A stretch of DNA of 64,000 nucleotides from Sphingomicrobium sediminis (GTDB lineage Bacteria > Pseudomonadota > Alphaproteobacteria > Sphingomonadales > Sphingomonadaceae): NCBI RefSeq assembly GCF_023805295.1, contig NZ_JAMSHT010000001.1, forward strand, positions 1,116,001-1,180,000, read 5' to 3'. How positions within the stretch are numbered: position 1 is the stretch's first letter; each line of letters starts with the position of its first letter. The position numbers and the translations under genes are program-made. The notes beneath the pieces are model-generated. The model was not told the DNA's origin. It did no database searches and saw only the letters and a list, made by a program, of their open reading frames with translations. This document shows, in pieces, positions 15,443-23,943 of this stretch.

Positions 15443-16120
15443 ATGGCCGGACCCATCTACGTCGCGATCGACACGCCTCGCCTCGACACTGCCCAAGGAC
15501 TCGCCGTGGCCGTCAAAAGCCATGCCGGTGGTCTCAAGCTGGGCCTCGAATTCTTCAACGCCAATGGCAAGGACGGGGTGCGCCGCATGGCCGAGCGCGG
15601 CCTGCCCATCTTCCTCGACCTCAAGCTGCACGACATTCCCAATACCGTCGCGAAGGCGATCGAGGCGTTGCACCCCCTGCATCCGCGCATCCTCACCATT
15701 CATGCCGGCGGCGGGATGGAGATGATGAAAGCCGCGCGCGCCGCAGCGCCCGCCGAAACCAAGGTGGTCGGTGTCACGATGCTGACAAGCCTCGACCAAG
15801 ACGACCTTGACCGCGCCGGTATTAAGGGATCGCCTGCCGACTATGTGAACCGCCTCACCGACAATGCGCGCGAGGCCGGGCTGGACGGGATCGTCTGCTC
15901 AGGCCTCGAAGTCGCTGCGATGAAGAAGCAGTGGAATGACGGCTTCTTCGTCGTGCCCGGCGTGCGTCCCGAGGGAAGCGGTGCGAGCGGCGACCAGAAG
16001 CGTGTCGTCACGCCGCGCCAGGCGCTAGACGATGGCGCATCGGTGCTGGTCATCGGTCGCCCGATCACGGCTGCAGAGGACCCCAATGCCGCTGTCGCCG
16101 AGATCGCAGCGACGCTCTGA
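15443..16120 (+). CDS. pyrF: Orotidine 5'-phosphate decarboxylase
   Basis: This is a 225-residue TIM-barrel enzyme of the last step of UMP synthesis. The catalytic DxKxxD motif is seen in FLDLKLHDIPNT (Asp 59, Lys 61, Asp 64). The phosphate-binding end is present in VVPGVRPEG and LVIGRPIT. Length matches the bacterial subfamily. It lies between lapA and accD; in many relatives trpF, trpB and trpA come between pyrF and accD, and here they are absent. Confidence 0.95.
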   Translation: MAGPIYVAIDTPRLDTAQGLAVAVKSHAGGLKLGLEFFNANGKDGVRRMAERGLPIFLDLKLHDIPNTVAKAIEALHPLHPRILTIHAGGGMEMMKAARAAAPAETKVVGVTMLTSLDQDDLDRAGIKGSPADYVNRLTDNAREAGLDGIVCSGLEVAAMKKQWNDGFFVVPGVRPEGSGASGDQKRVVTPRQALDDGASVLVIGRPITAAEDPNAAVAEIAATL

Positions 16121-16180
16121 TACTGGACTTGGGGCCCGCGCTGGCCTAGCCACGGCGCCAATCAATTCGATGAGGATCAA

Positions 16181-17035
16181 ATGAGCTGGATCGACCGCGT
16201 CCGTAACGGCATTCCGTTCCTGCCCAAGCGGCAGAGCGACGACCAATTGTGGCACAAGTGCAAGAAGTGCGAGAGCATGATCTTCACGCGCGAATGGGCA
16301 GACAATGCCTATGTCTGCCCGCGCTGCGAGCACCATGACCGGATCGGCGTCAACGAGCGTTTCGAACAGCTGTTCGATGCCCCGCCCGAGCGCCTGTCCA
16401 GCCCCGAGGTCCGCGAGGATCCGCTCAAGTTCCGCGATACCAAGAAATATCCCGACCGCATGAAGGCGGCGCGGTCCAAGACGGGCGAGCGCGATGCGCT
16501 GATCAACGCCTATGGTGAGATTGACGGCCACGAGGCGATCGTCGGCGTGCAGGACTTTGCCTTCATGGGCGGATCGATGGGCATTGCCGTGGGCGCCGCT
16601 ATCGTTGCCGGCATCCAGGCCGCGATCGAGCGCAAATGCCCCTACATCCTATTCACCGCTGCGGGCGGGGCGCGGATGCAGGAAGGCATCCTCTCGCTGA
16701 TGCAGATGCCCAAGACGACGGTCGCGCTGGCGCAGCTCCGCGAGGCGGGCCTGCCCTATATCGTCGTGCTCACCGACCCGACCACGGGCGGCGTGACCGC
16801 TAGCTATGCGATGCTGGGCGACGTCCAGATTGCCGAGCCCGGCGCGCTTATCGGTTTTGCCGGCCAGCGCGTCATCGAACAGACGATCCGCGAGAAGCTG
16901 CCCGAAGGCTTCCAGCGCGCCGAATATCTGCTCGATCACGGCATGCTCGACATGGTCGTGCATCGCCATGACCTGAAGGCGCAGCTGGCGACGCTGATCG
17001 ATTATCTGGCCCCCGAGGCGGCCGACGCGGCCTGA
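16181..17035 (+). CDS. accD: Acetyl-CoA carboxylase carboxyltransferase, beta subunit
   Basis: This 284-residue subunit carries the N-terminal four-cysteine zinc finger (Cys 27, 30, 46 and 49 in HKCKKC and VCPRCE) followed by the crotonase-like carboxyltransferase domain, with the oxyanion stretch [11 protein letters not shown] and [12 protein letters not shown]. It pairs with AccA, encoded elsewhere, to make malonyl-CoA for fatty-acid synthesis. Its stop overlaps the ATG of folC (TGATG), the usual accD-folC coupling. Confidence 0.95.
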   Translation: MSWIDRVRNGIPFLPKRQSDDQLWHKCKKCESMIFTREWADNAYVCPRCEHHDRIGVNERFEQLFDAPPERLSSPEVREDPLKFRDTKKYPDRMKAARSKTGERDALINAYGEIDGHEAIVGVQDFAFMGGSMGIAVGAAIVAGIQAAIERKCPYILFTAAGGARMQEGILSLMQMPKTTVALAQLREAGLPYIVVLTDPTTGGVTASYAMLGDVQIAEPGALIGFAGQRVIEQTIREKLPEGFQRAEYLLDHGMLDMVVHRHDLKAQLATLIDYLAPEAADAA

Positions 17036-18342
17036 TGGCTGACGGCGCGCGGTCGGACGATCCCGCCGTCCAGCACCAACTCGACCGATTGATGGCGCTC
17101 GGCCATGGCGGCGACCGCCAGGCCTTGGAAGTCATGCGCGGTCTGATGGCTGCGCTCGGCAATCCGCAGGACCGCCTGCCACCCGTCCTCCATGTCGCTG
17201 GGACCAACGGGAAGGGCTCGACCATCGCCTTCGTGCGCGCCGCGCTCGCGGCAGCGGGCAAGTCGGTCCACGCTTATACGAGCCCGCACCTCGTGCGCTT
17301 CAACGAGCGGATCAGGCTGGGCGGCGATCTCATCGACGACGCCGCGCTCGCCCCCTTGCTCGAGGAGGTGCTGGACACGGCCGAACAGGCAGGTGTGGCA
17401 CCCAGCTTTTTCGAAGCGACGACAGCTGCCGCGTTCCTGGCTTTTTCGCGGCAGCCGTCAGACGCGCTGCTGCTCGAGGTCGGCATGGGCGGACGGTTGG
17501 ACGCGACCAATCTGGTCTCGGCGCCGGTGGCGACTGGCATCGCCGCCATCGGGCGCGATCACCAACGCTTTCTCGGTAATGAGCTCACCGCGATTGCCAG
17601 CGAGAAAGCCGGGATCGCCAAGAAGGGCGTGCCGCTCGTCGTGCAGGCTCAGGCTGATGGTGCTGTCGTGGCACGCATTGCCGAGATCGCCCATCAGAAA
17701 GGCTCTCGTCTGCTCCTGCAGGGCCGTGACTGGAACGTTGCGCCGAGGGACGTGGGCGGATGGACATATACCGACCGGCACGGCGACCTTGCCCTACCCG
17801 ATCCGAAACTTTCCGGTCGGCATCAGCTCGACAATGCGGGGCTCGCCATTGCGATGCTTCGCCATGCGGACGGATTCGACCTGCCCGACGCCGCCTTCGA
17901 GGCCGCGATGGGCTGGGCAGAATGGCCGGCGCGGTTGCAGCGGATCGGGCAGGGTCGCCTACGCGAGCAGCTTGGCGATGTGACGCTGCTACTCGATGGC
18001 GCGCACAATCCGGAGGCCGCGCAGGCGGTGGCCCGCGCCGTCACCGGCAAAGTGCATCTCGTCATGGGACTGCTCGCCAATCGCGACCCGATGGCCTTGC
18101 TCACGCCATTCGCGCGTCGACTACAGAGCTTCACCGCCCTGCCTGTCACCGGCCATGAACATCACGACCCGCAAGCGCTCGCCGCAATGGTCGATGGCAC
18201 CGACAGCAAGGCAGTGCCCGACTTTGCCGCAGCCTTCAAACGGCTCGCATCGATTGTGCAGCCCGGCGACACCGTGCTCGTCATGGGCTCGCTTTATCTG
18301 GCGGGCCGTTTCCTCGACGAAAACGGTACGCCGCCTAACTAG
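17035..18342 (+). CDS. folC: Bifunctional folylpolyglutamate / dihydrofolate synthase
   Basis: This 435-residue Mur-ligase-like enzyme adds glutamate to folates. The P-loop is VAGTNGKGSTIAF near residue 54. The central Mur-ligase signature is in GMGGRLDATNLV and GRDHQRFLG, and the C-terminal domain has LLDGAHNPEAAQAV. It is translationally coupled to accD. Its 3' end overlaps the convergent ampG gene by 4 bases. Slightly longer than the E. coli protein but typical for alphaproteobacteria. Confidence 0.95.
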   Translation: MADGARSDDPAVQHQLDRLMALGHGGDRQALEVMRGLMAALGNPQDRLPPVLHVAGTNGKGSTIAFVRAALAAAGKSVHAYTSPHLVRFNERIRLGGDLIDDAALAPLLEEVLDTAEQAGVAPSFFEATTAAAFLAFSRQPSDALLLEVGMGGRLDATNLVSAPVATGIAAIGRDHQRFLGNELTAIASEKAGIAKKGVPLVVQAQADGAVVARIAEIAHQKGSRLLLQGRDWNVAPRDVGGWTYTDRHGDLALPDPKLSGRHQLDNAGLAIAMLRHADGFDLPDAAFEAAMGWAEWPARLQRIGQGRLREQLGDVTLLLDGAHNPEAAQAVARAVTGKVHLVMGLLANRDPMALLTPFARRLQSFTALPVTGHEHHDPQALAAMVDGTDSKAVPDFAAAFKRLASIVQPGDTVLVMGSLYLAGRFLDENGTPPN

Positions 18343-19733
18343 CCCTTGGGTTTGAGGTCGGCTTCCGGCTCGGATGCCGGCACGACTTCCTCGACCGCTT
18401 CTTCACCGTCCACGCCCGGCTGGCGCACGCTTTCGACGACGAAGCCCTTCCTCCACATGATGCCAAGCAGGATGAGGCCGGGAATGGCGACGAGCATGGT
18501 CGCGATCCAGAACCACACCCAGCCGAGACCTTCGGCGAGATAGCCGGCGGGCGCGGCGAGCCAGGTGCGGCCGACAGCGGCAAAGCTCGACAAAAGCGCG
18601 AATTGCGTTGCGGTATAGGCAAGGCTCGACAGGCCCGACAAATAGGTCACGAACACGGTGAGGCCGAGACCCGAGGAGAAGTTCTCAAACCCGACCGCGA
18701 GGCCGAGCATGAAGACATTGTCGCCCATCGACGCGAGGATCGCGAACAGGAAGTTGGTGATCATCATGAAGACGCCGCTGACGAACAGCGCCTTGCCCAT
18801 GCCGAGCCAGTAGATGAAGGGCGCGGATACGGCGGCGCCGGCAATCAGCGCCCAGAAACCGACCAGCTTGTTGGCGGCGATATAGTCGGTGTCGGAAAAG
18901 CCCAATTCGTCGATCATCGGGCCGAGCATCACCTGCCCCATCGCATCGCCCACCTTGTAGATGAGGACGAAGAGCAGGATGAGGACGGCGCCGCGGCGCG
19001 AGAGGAATTCCTTGAAGGGCATCCACACTGTTTCCTTGAGCCATTGGCCAACGGTGCGACCGGCGAGCTCCTTGGCGCGATCGACATAGCGGCCGGGGCC
19101 CGCAAGCAAGGCAGCGATGGCTGCCGGCAGGACGAGGAAACCAGTAAGGCCGTAGGCAACCGCCCAACCGAAGCCCGCGCCTTCCTGGCTGGCCAGGTAG
19201 ATGGTGCCCGCGCCGGCCAGCAGGTTGCCGAAGCGATAGCCGAACTGGTTCATCGCGGTGCCGTAGGGCAGCTCCTCATCGGACAGGATCTCGATGCGAT
19301 AGGCATCGATGATGATATCTTGCGTCGCCGACAGGAAGGCGACGACGATCGCCCAGAAGGCGAACGTGCCGAGATTGCCATTGCTGGGGTTGGAGGCACC
19401 CAACTGCCACAGCGCCATGAAGAGCAAAGCCTGAATGAAATAGAGCCATGCGCGGCGCTGTCCGAACGCCTTGGTGAGGATGGGTAGCGGCACCTTGTCG
19501 ACCAAGGGAGCCCAGAGGAATTTGAGCGTGTAGGGGGTGGTGAGGCCGATGGCGAAGCCGATGGTCGATTTCTCGATCCCGACCTTCGACAGCCAATAGG
19601 TCATGGTGGCAAGCAGCAAGGTCAGCGGGAAACCCGAGGAAATGCCGATCAGGCCCGCCGTCAGCGGCATCGGCCGGAAGTAAGGCGCAAGCCCCGAGAA
19701 AAATCCGCCCTTCTTCGCTGCCGCTGTCGCCAT
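18339..19733 (-). CDS. ampG: AmpG-family muropeptide permease (MFS)
   Basis: This 464-residue polytopic protein has about 12 membrane helices and the AmpG signatures LTTPYTLKFLWAPLVDKV and SATQDIIIDAYRIEIL. AmpG imports GlcNAc-anhydroMurNAc-peptides from the periplasm for cell-wall recycling and, where AmpR/AmpC exist, for beta-lactamase induction. No ampD, ampR or ampC is nearby, but the window holds other wall-sensing genes (two BlaI/M56 modules at 42-45.5 kb). The charged C-terminal tail (about residues 440-464) is probably cytoplasmic. Confidence 0.85.
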   Translation of the reverse strand: MATAAAKKGGFFSGLAPYFRPMPLTAGLIGISSGFPLTLLLATMTYWLSKVGIEKSTIGFAIGLTTPYTLKFLWAPLVDKVPLPILTKAFGQRRAWLYFIQALLFMALWQLGASNPSNGNLGTFAFWAIVVAFLSATQDIIIDAYRIEILSDEELPYGTAMNQFGYRFGNLLAGAGTIYLASQEGAGFGWAVAYGLTGFLVLPAAIAALLAGPGRYVDRAKELAGRTVGQWLKETVWMPFKEFLSRRGAVLILLFVLIYKVGDAMGQVMLGPMIDELGFSDTDYIAANKLVGFWALIAGAAVSAPFIYWLGMGKALFVSGVFMMITNFLFAILASMGDNVFMLGLAVGFENFSSGLGLTVFVTYLSGLSSLAYTATQFALLSSFAAVGRTWLAAPAGYLAEGLGWVWFWIATMLVAIPGLILLGIMWRKGFVVESVRQPGVDGEEAVEEVVPASEPEADLKPKG

Positions 19734-19819
19734 GCACCCACTCCCTTCAATTCAATTCGATTGCCGCCACGCTAAGCGCTCCTCACGCTGGCGGCTAGTG
19801 GGTGAATGCAAGGTGAGCG

Positions 19820-20236
19820 TCAGGCGTAGAGTTTAAGGCCCTTGGGCGCATCGACCCGGTCGCCCTCGAGCACTTTCTCGACGACCTGAATCGCTTCCTT
19901 CAGCTGCTTGTCGGTATAGGGTTTGACCAGTGCACCGACGGCATAGATGGCGCATTCGCTGGGCGGGTTGCCGGTGGCGAACAGGACGGGAATGCCGCGT
20001 GCCTTGGCGGCCTCGGCAACATCGATCCCGCTCTTGGTCCCGGACAGCTGGATATCGGCGAGGACAAGGTCGATCTGTTCGAATTCGATGTCGCGGCGCG
20101 CATCCTCATAGGTGTCGCGCGTGCCCACCACTTCATAACCGAGCTGCTCCAGCCGCTGCTCGTTATCGAACGCGGTCAGCGGCTCGTCCTCGACGACGAG
20201 GATACGCTGGATCAGTCGCTTTTTCTTTCCGAACAG
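19820..20236 (-). CDS. Single-domain response regulator, apparent CTG start
   Basis: This 138-residue CheY-like receiver has its acidic pair in ILVVEDEP, its phosphorylation Asp in LVLADIQLSG, and the Thr and Lys positions in LFATGNPP and LVKPYTDKQ. The domain needs sequence upstream of the only usable ATG/GTG codons, which would remove strand 1 and the acidic pair. An in-frame TAA lies two codons before a CTG at 20236, and that CTG has AGGAG 8 bases upstream and gives (M)LFGKKKRLIQRIL, a natural N-terminus. I therefore call CTG as the start. Receivers of this type in sphingomonads act as stand-alone phospho-relay proteins; no kinase is adjacent. Confidence 0.75.
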   Translation of the reverse strand: MFGKKKRLIQRILVVEDEPLTAFDNEQRLEQLGYEVVGTRDTYEDARRDIEFEQIDLVLADIQLSGTKSGIDVAEAAKARGIPVLFATGNPPSECAIYAVGALVKPYTDKQLKEAIQVVEKVLEGDRVDAPKGLKLYA

Positions 20237-20261
20237 GGTTTAGGCTCCTAGGAGGGCGGGC

Positions 20262-21098
20262 ATGACGTCAAAAGACAAGCGCCAGAACCCGCGTCGAGGT
20301 TCCTCCAATTCGGCCCCGAAACGGAATAAAAGTGGTGGGGCCCCGCGCCGCGCCGCCAAGGGCCAGCCGCCCGCGCGCGAGGAACAGCGCATCGCCAAGC
20401 TGCTCGCCCGCGCCGGGGTCGCCTCGCGCCGCGAGGTCGAACGCATGATCGGCGAAGGCCGGATCGCCATCGATGGCGAGGTTTTGGAGACACCTGCCAC
20501 CCTCGTGAAAAACCTGCGCGGCGTGACCGTCGACGGTAAGCCCGTCAGCCCGACTGAACAGACGCGCCTGTTCGCCTTCTACAAACCGCGCGGTTGCCTC
20601 ACGGCCGAGCGCGACCCCAAGGGCCGCCGTACCATCTACGACGCGCTGCCCAAGGGCCCCAACATTCCCCGCCTGATGCCAGTCGGGCGATTGGATTATA
20701 ATACCGAGGGCCTCTTGCTGCTGACCAATGATGGCGAGTTCAAGCGCCAGCTCGAGCTGCCTGCAACCGGCGTCCCGCGTACCTATCGCGCGCGTGCCTT
20801 CGGGCGGGTCCAGCAGGAGCAATTGGAAGCGCTGGCCGAAGGTGTCGAGATCGAGGGCATTCGCTATGGCTCGATCGATGCCAATCTCGAGCGTTCCAAG
20901 GGCGACAATCAGTGGATCCAGATGACCCTGACCGAGGGCAAGAATCGCGAAGTGCGCCGCGTCCTCGAATATCTCGGCATGGAAGTGTCGCGCCTCATCC
21001 GCGTCGCCTACGGCCCCTTCACGACTGAAGGCCTCGTCCGCGGGCAGTTGGGCGAAGTCGACCGCGACACGATCCGCGAGTTCCGGGCCAGCCTGTGA
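20262..21098 (+). CDS. rluB: 23S rRNA pseudouridine(2605) synthase, RluB/RsuA family
   Basis: This 278-residue protein has a basic, low-complexity N-terminal tail (about 1-40). An S4 RNA-binding domain follows (IAKLLARAGVASRREVERMI), then the catalytic domain with the RsuA-type motif VGRLDYNTEGLLLLTNDG, catalytic Asp 145. It modifies a uridine in large-subunit rRNA. The ATG has AGGAGGG just upstream. The start lies only 25 bases from the divergent response-regulator start, so promoters must overlap coding DNA or one start is further in. rsmD follows with a 4-base GTGA overlap, giving an rRNA-modification operon. Confidence 0.9.
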   Translation: MTSKDKRQNPRRGSSNSAPKRNKSGGAPRRAAKGQPPAREEQRIAKLLARAGVASRREVERMIGEGRIAIDGEVLETPATLVKNLRGVTVDGKPVSPTEQTRLFAFYKPRGCLTAERDPKGRRTIYDALPKGPNIPRLMPVGRLDYNTEGLLLLTNDGEFKRQLELPATGVPRTYRARAFGRVQQEQLEALAEGVEIEGIRYGSIDANLERSKGDNQWIQMTLTEGKNREVRRVLEYLGMEVSRLIRVAYGPFTTEGLVRGQLGEVDRDTIREFRASL

Positions 21099-21640
21099 GG
21101 GTCATTGCCGGCCAGCATCGCGGTCGTCCGCTGGTCGCGCCCGCAGGGCTGGCGACGCGGCCTACCGCCGACCGGGCGCGCGAGACGCTCTTCTCGATGC
21201 TCACCAGCAGGATCGGTGCGTTCGGCGAACTGCATGTCGCCGACCTGTTCGCCGGCTCGGGCGCGCTCGGCATCGAAGCTTTGTCGCGCGGGGCTGCCCA
21301 TGCGCATTTCGTCGACCAGGATGTCGCGGCGCGTAGGGCGATCGAGACCAATCTCGATACGCTCCAGCTCGCCGACCGTGCGAGCATTGCGGGCGGCTCC
21401 GCGCTCGCGCTGCCGCCCCCGACCCGTCCCTATGATGTGATCTTTGCCGACCCGCCTTATGCGCCGGGAAGCGGCGATGCGGTGGTGGACGCGGTTGCCA
21501 AGGCAAACTGGCTCGCGCCGGGCGGCTGGATGGCGATCGAGACCGACGCGAAAGAGAGCGTCGCGCCAGGCCCCTTCGCGCTCGCCAAGGATCGCAAGGT
21601 GGGCCGCGCCCGGCTGACCTTACTCTTCCTCGCCCCCTGA
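21095..21640 (+). CDS. rsmD: 16S rRNA (guanine966-N2)-methyltransferase
   Basis: This is a 181-residue Rossmann-fold methyltransferase. It begins with the typical RVIAGQHRGRPL, and has the SAM-binding motif DLFAGSGALGIEALSRGA and the catalytic DPPY motif in DVIFADPPYAPG. The GTG start overlaps the rluB stop. The last 21 bases overlap the end of the lysine-rich gene on the opposite strand. The active-site tetrad is intact, so it should be functional. Confidence 0.92.
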   Translation: MRVIAGQHRGRPLVAPAGLATRPTADRARETLFSMLTSRIGAFGELHVADLFAGSGALGIEALSRGAAHAHFVDQDVAARRAIETNLDTLQLADRASIAGGSALALPPPTRPYDVIFADPPYAPGSGDAVVDAVAKANWLAPGGWMAIETDAKESVAPGPFALAKDRKVGRARLTLLFLAP

Positions 21641-22099
21641 ATCCTTCTTGGCCTCGCGCTTGGCCTTGGCCGCTTCCATTTCGGCCATGAAGCGCTTGCC
21701 CATCGCCGCAGCAGCAGCCGCACCCGCCATCTTGAGCGCGTCCTTCGAGCCACCCTTGTCGCTGCGCGCCCGCGTGACCTGCTTTTCGGCCATGGAGGCC
21801 ACTGCAGCCACCGCGCCGGCGGCCACGATATCGGCAACCAGCGGATGGTCGATCAGCTTGCCGATCGCTTCCATACCCTCGTCGATCGGCTTCTTCTTCG
21901 ACGATTTGGCCTCGTCGACCGTCTCGCCATTCTCGTCGATCCGTTCGGCGACGTTGACCTTCTTGGCCTTCTTGGCCTTTTCCGCCTTCTTGGCCTTTTC
22001 CGCCTTCTTGGCCTTCTTCTTTTTCTTCTTGGGCTTCACGGCCTTGGCGGCTTCCGCCTCTTCCATCGCCTCGCTCTGCTTCTTTTTCTTCTTCGCCAT
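21620..22099 (-). CDS. Lysine-rich low-complexity protein with AKKAEK tandem repeats
   Basis: This is a 159-residue protein. The N-terminal third is a basic low-complexity tract with runs of Lys and tandem copies of AKKAEK near residues 30-48. A helical, alanine-rich segment follows (DIVAAGAVAAVASMAEKQ, then KMAGAAAAAAMGKRF), with an acidic C-terminus. The layout resembles histone H1-like or nucleoid-binding tails, or a membrane-associated helix with a Lys-rich anchor; I cannot decide. The ATG at 22099 has AGGAG 7 bases upstream. It is convergent with rsmD and shares 21 bases with it. Confidence 0.6.
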   Translation of the reverse strand: MAKKKKKQSEAMEEAEAAKAVKPKKKKKKAKKAEKAKKAEKAKKAKKVNVAERIDENGETVDEAKSSKKKPIDEGMEAIGKLIDHPLVADIVAAGAVAAVASMAEKQVTRARSDKGGSKDALKMAGAAAAAAMGKRFMAEMEAAKAKREAKKDSGGEEE

Positions 22100-22111
22100 C
22101 ACCGCTCTCCT

Positions 22112-22720
22112 TTAAGCGAACTGGGTCATTTTCTCGGCCGGATAGGGCACCGCGAGTGCTGTCGCCTCCTCGGTCTCCCCGCCCAGCCATTGGTCGTAAT
22201 CTTCAGAGTGGAGCATGACGGGCATCGCCTTGGGATGCACCGCGCCAACCAATGCATTGGGTTCGCAGGTGAGGAACGCCATATAGCTTGCGCCCTCGCT
22301 GGCCTCGTCCCCGGGTCGCCAGATGCCGGCAAAGGCGAACAAGGGATCGCCATCGCCTTCGAGGCCAAACCAGTGTTTCACCTTGCGTCCCGTTTCCGGA
22401 TCGGGCTTCTGGCTCCATTCCGAAAAGCGCGTCACCGGCACCAGGCAACGCCGCTCCGGATTGGCCAGGGCCGAACGCCAGAAGGGGGAAGAAAGGTTGC
22501 GCACATTGGTGACCGGGCGCCCGCCCGCCGCCTTGGGGCCCGGAAAGCCCCAGCTCATCCGGTCGAGCACCAGCCCGCCGTCTTCGCGGCGCAGCACTGG
22601 CGCCTCATATTTCGGATAGATTTCCGCCTGTGCAGGCAGGTTTGAACGGTCGCCCTCGAACGCGCCGAACAGCGCCTTCATCTCGTCCACCGACGCGGTC
22701 ATTCGATAAAGATTGCACAT
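22112..22720 (-). CDS. SRAP-domain (YedK/HMCES-type) abasic-site DNA crosslinking protein
   Basis: This 202-residue SOS-response-associated peptidase protein forms a covalent thiazolidine bond between its Cys 2 and abasic sites in single-stranded DNA, shielding them at forks. Starting at 22720 gives MCNLYRM, which places the catalytic Cys at position 2 after Met removal; a longer frame upstream would hide it. The other active-site residues fit: Asn 75 in NVRN, Glu 101 in RFSEW, His 162 in VHPKAMPVM. An 8-bp inverted repeat lies 28-51 bases upstream of the start. Confidence 0.9.
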   Translation of the reverse strand: MCNLYRMTASVDEMKALFGAFEGDRSNLPAQAEIYPKYEAPVLRREDGGLVLDRMSWGFPGPKAAGGRPVTNVRNLSSPFWRSALANPERRCLVPVTRFSEWSQKPDPETGRKVKHWFGLEGDGDPLFAFAGIWRPGDEASEGASYMAFLTCEPNALVGAVHPKAMPVMLHSEDYDQWLGGETEEATALAVPYPAEKMTQFA

Positions 22721-22747
22721 GGCCTTGGACGATCGCTCCGCTGTCTC

Positions 22748-22771
22748 ACTGTATTGACTTGATAATACAGT
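22748..22771. promoter_or_regulatory. Perfect inverted repeat between divergent SRAP and DUF2157 genes
   Basis: ACTGTATT and AATACAGT are separated by 8 bases (GACTTGAT). The arms are like the half-sites of the gammaproteobacterial LexA box (CTGTATA...TACAG), which is notable upstream of an SOS-associated gene, but the spacing is 4 bases longer than that box. It could be an operator for an unknown regulator. A TTGACT hexamer inside it could be a -35 element for the rightward gene. Confidence 0.45.
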
Positions 22772-22818
22772 AGGGTCTATGTCGGCAATATTCAACATCA
22801 GGGGGGATTTTACCGCTC

Positions 22819-23943
22819 ATGTATAGCCAACAAGAATTGGACGATGCCGTCGCCGCTGGTGCGATCACGTCCGACAGCGCCAATGCGCTGAGGGCATTTG
22901 TCGCCAACCAGCGCAATGCCAGCCTCGTCGATGAGGAGCATTTCCGCCTCATCACGGGCTTCAACGACATTTTCGTCACCATTGCAGGCGCGATCCTGCT
23001 GTTCGCGATCGGCTGGATCGGCCAGTCGATGGGCGACAATATGGGTCTGACCTTCGACGGTGGCGGACCTTCGCCGCTAGCCGGCGTCCTACTCGCCGCC
23101 GTGAGCTGGGGCCTTGCGCTCTACTTCACCGCCAAGCGTCGCATGGCGCTTCCGTCGATCCTGTTCCTGGGTGGCTTCCTGCTCGGCATCTTCTGGACCG
23201 CGGGCAGCCTGCTCGCGATGATGGCGGAAAGCATGATCGAACAGCCCGGCGCTCGCGCTGCGGCCGTCGTGCTGTCCATCTCGGCTGCCATCACGGCTGC
23301 TGCGGCCTACCTGCACTGGAAGAAGTTCCGTGTGCCGATCACAGTTGCTGCCGGTGCCGTTGCCGCTGCCGGGATCGTTGCCGGCCTCACCGCCGCGATG
23401 ATCGGCGACAGCGTGGCGATCGAAACCATGATGACGATCATGCTGTGGGTCGTGCTCGGCCTAGGCCTCGCCATCTTCGCCTATGCGATGAAGTGGGACG
23501 GGTCGGACCCGGCACGCGTCACGCGCCGCAGCGATGTCGCCTTCTGGCTGCACCTCGCCGCCGCGCCGATGATTGTCCACCCGGTCTTCAGCCTGCTCGG
23601 CCTCAATGATGGCAATGCCAGCATCGCCGAGGGCTTCATCGTCCTCGTGCTCTATGTCGCGCTGGGGATCGCCGCGCTGGCGATCGACCGCCGCGCCTTG
23701 CTCGTATCGGCGCTGGCCTATGTGCTCTACGCGCTGACCGAACTGTTCCGTGAATTCGGCGCGGTCGAACTCAACATCGCGCTGACCGCGCTGGTGATCG
23801 GCTCGGCACTGCTACTGCTCTCGGCGCTGTGGCACCAGGCCCGCCACAAAGTAGTGGCGATGCTGCCTGCCGGCCTGCAGTCCAAGCTGCCGGACCTGCA
23901 CGGTGTCAAAAAGGTCGAGGCTAGTCCCGAACCAGCCGCATGA
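22819..23943 (+). CDS. DUF2157-like polytopic membrane protein
   Basis: This 374-residue protein has a short soluble N-terminal part (about 1-50, MYSQQELDDAVAAGAITSDS, a typical DUF2157 opening) followed by about ten hydrophobic helices and a charged tail. DUF2157 proteins have no agreed function. It overlaps the end of the convergent DUF2794 gene by 23 bases. The ATG is preceded by a G-rich GGGGGGA about 10 bases upstream. Confidence 0.7.
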   Translation: MYSQQELDDAVAAGAITSDSANALRAFVANQRNASLVDEEHFRLITGFNDIFVTIAGAILLFAIGWIGQSMGDNMGLTFDGGGPSPLAGVLLAAVSWGLALYFTAKRRMALPSILFLGGFLLGIFWTAGSLLAMMAESMIEQPGARAAAVVLSISAAITAAAAYLHWKKFRVPITVAAGAVAAAGIVAGLTAAMIGDSVAIETMMTIMLWVVLGLGLAIFAYAMKWDGSDPARVTRRSDVAFWLHLAAAPMIVHPVFSLLGLNDGNASIAEGFIVLVLYVALGIAALAIDRRALLVSALAYVLYALTELFREFGAVELNIALTALVIGSALLLLSALWHQARHKVVAMLPAGLQSKLPDLHGVKKVEASPEPAA

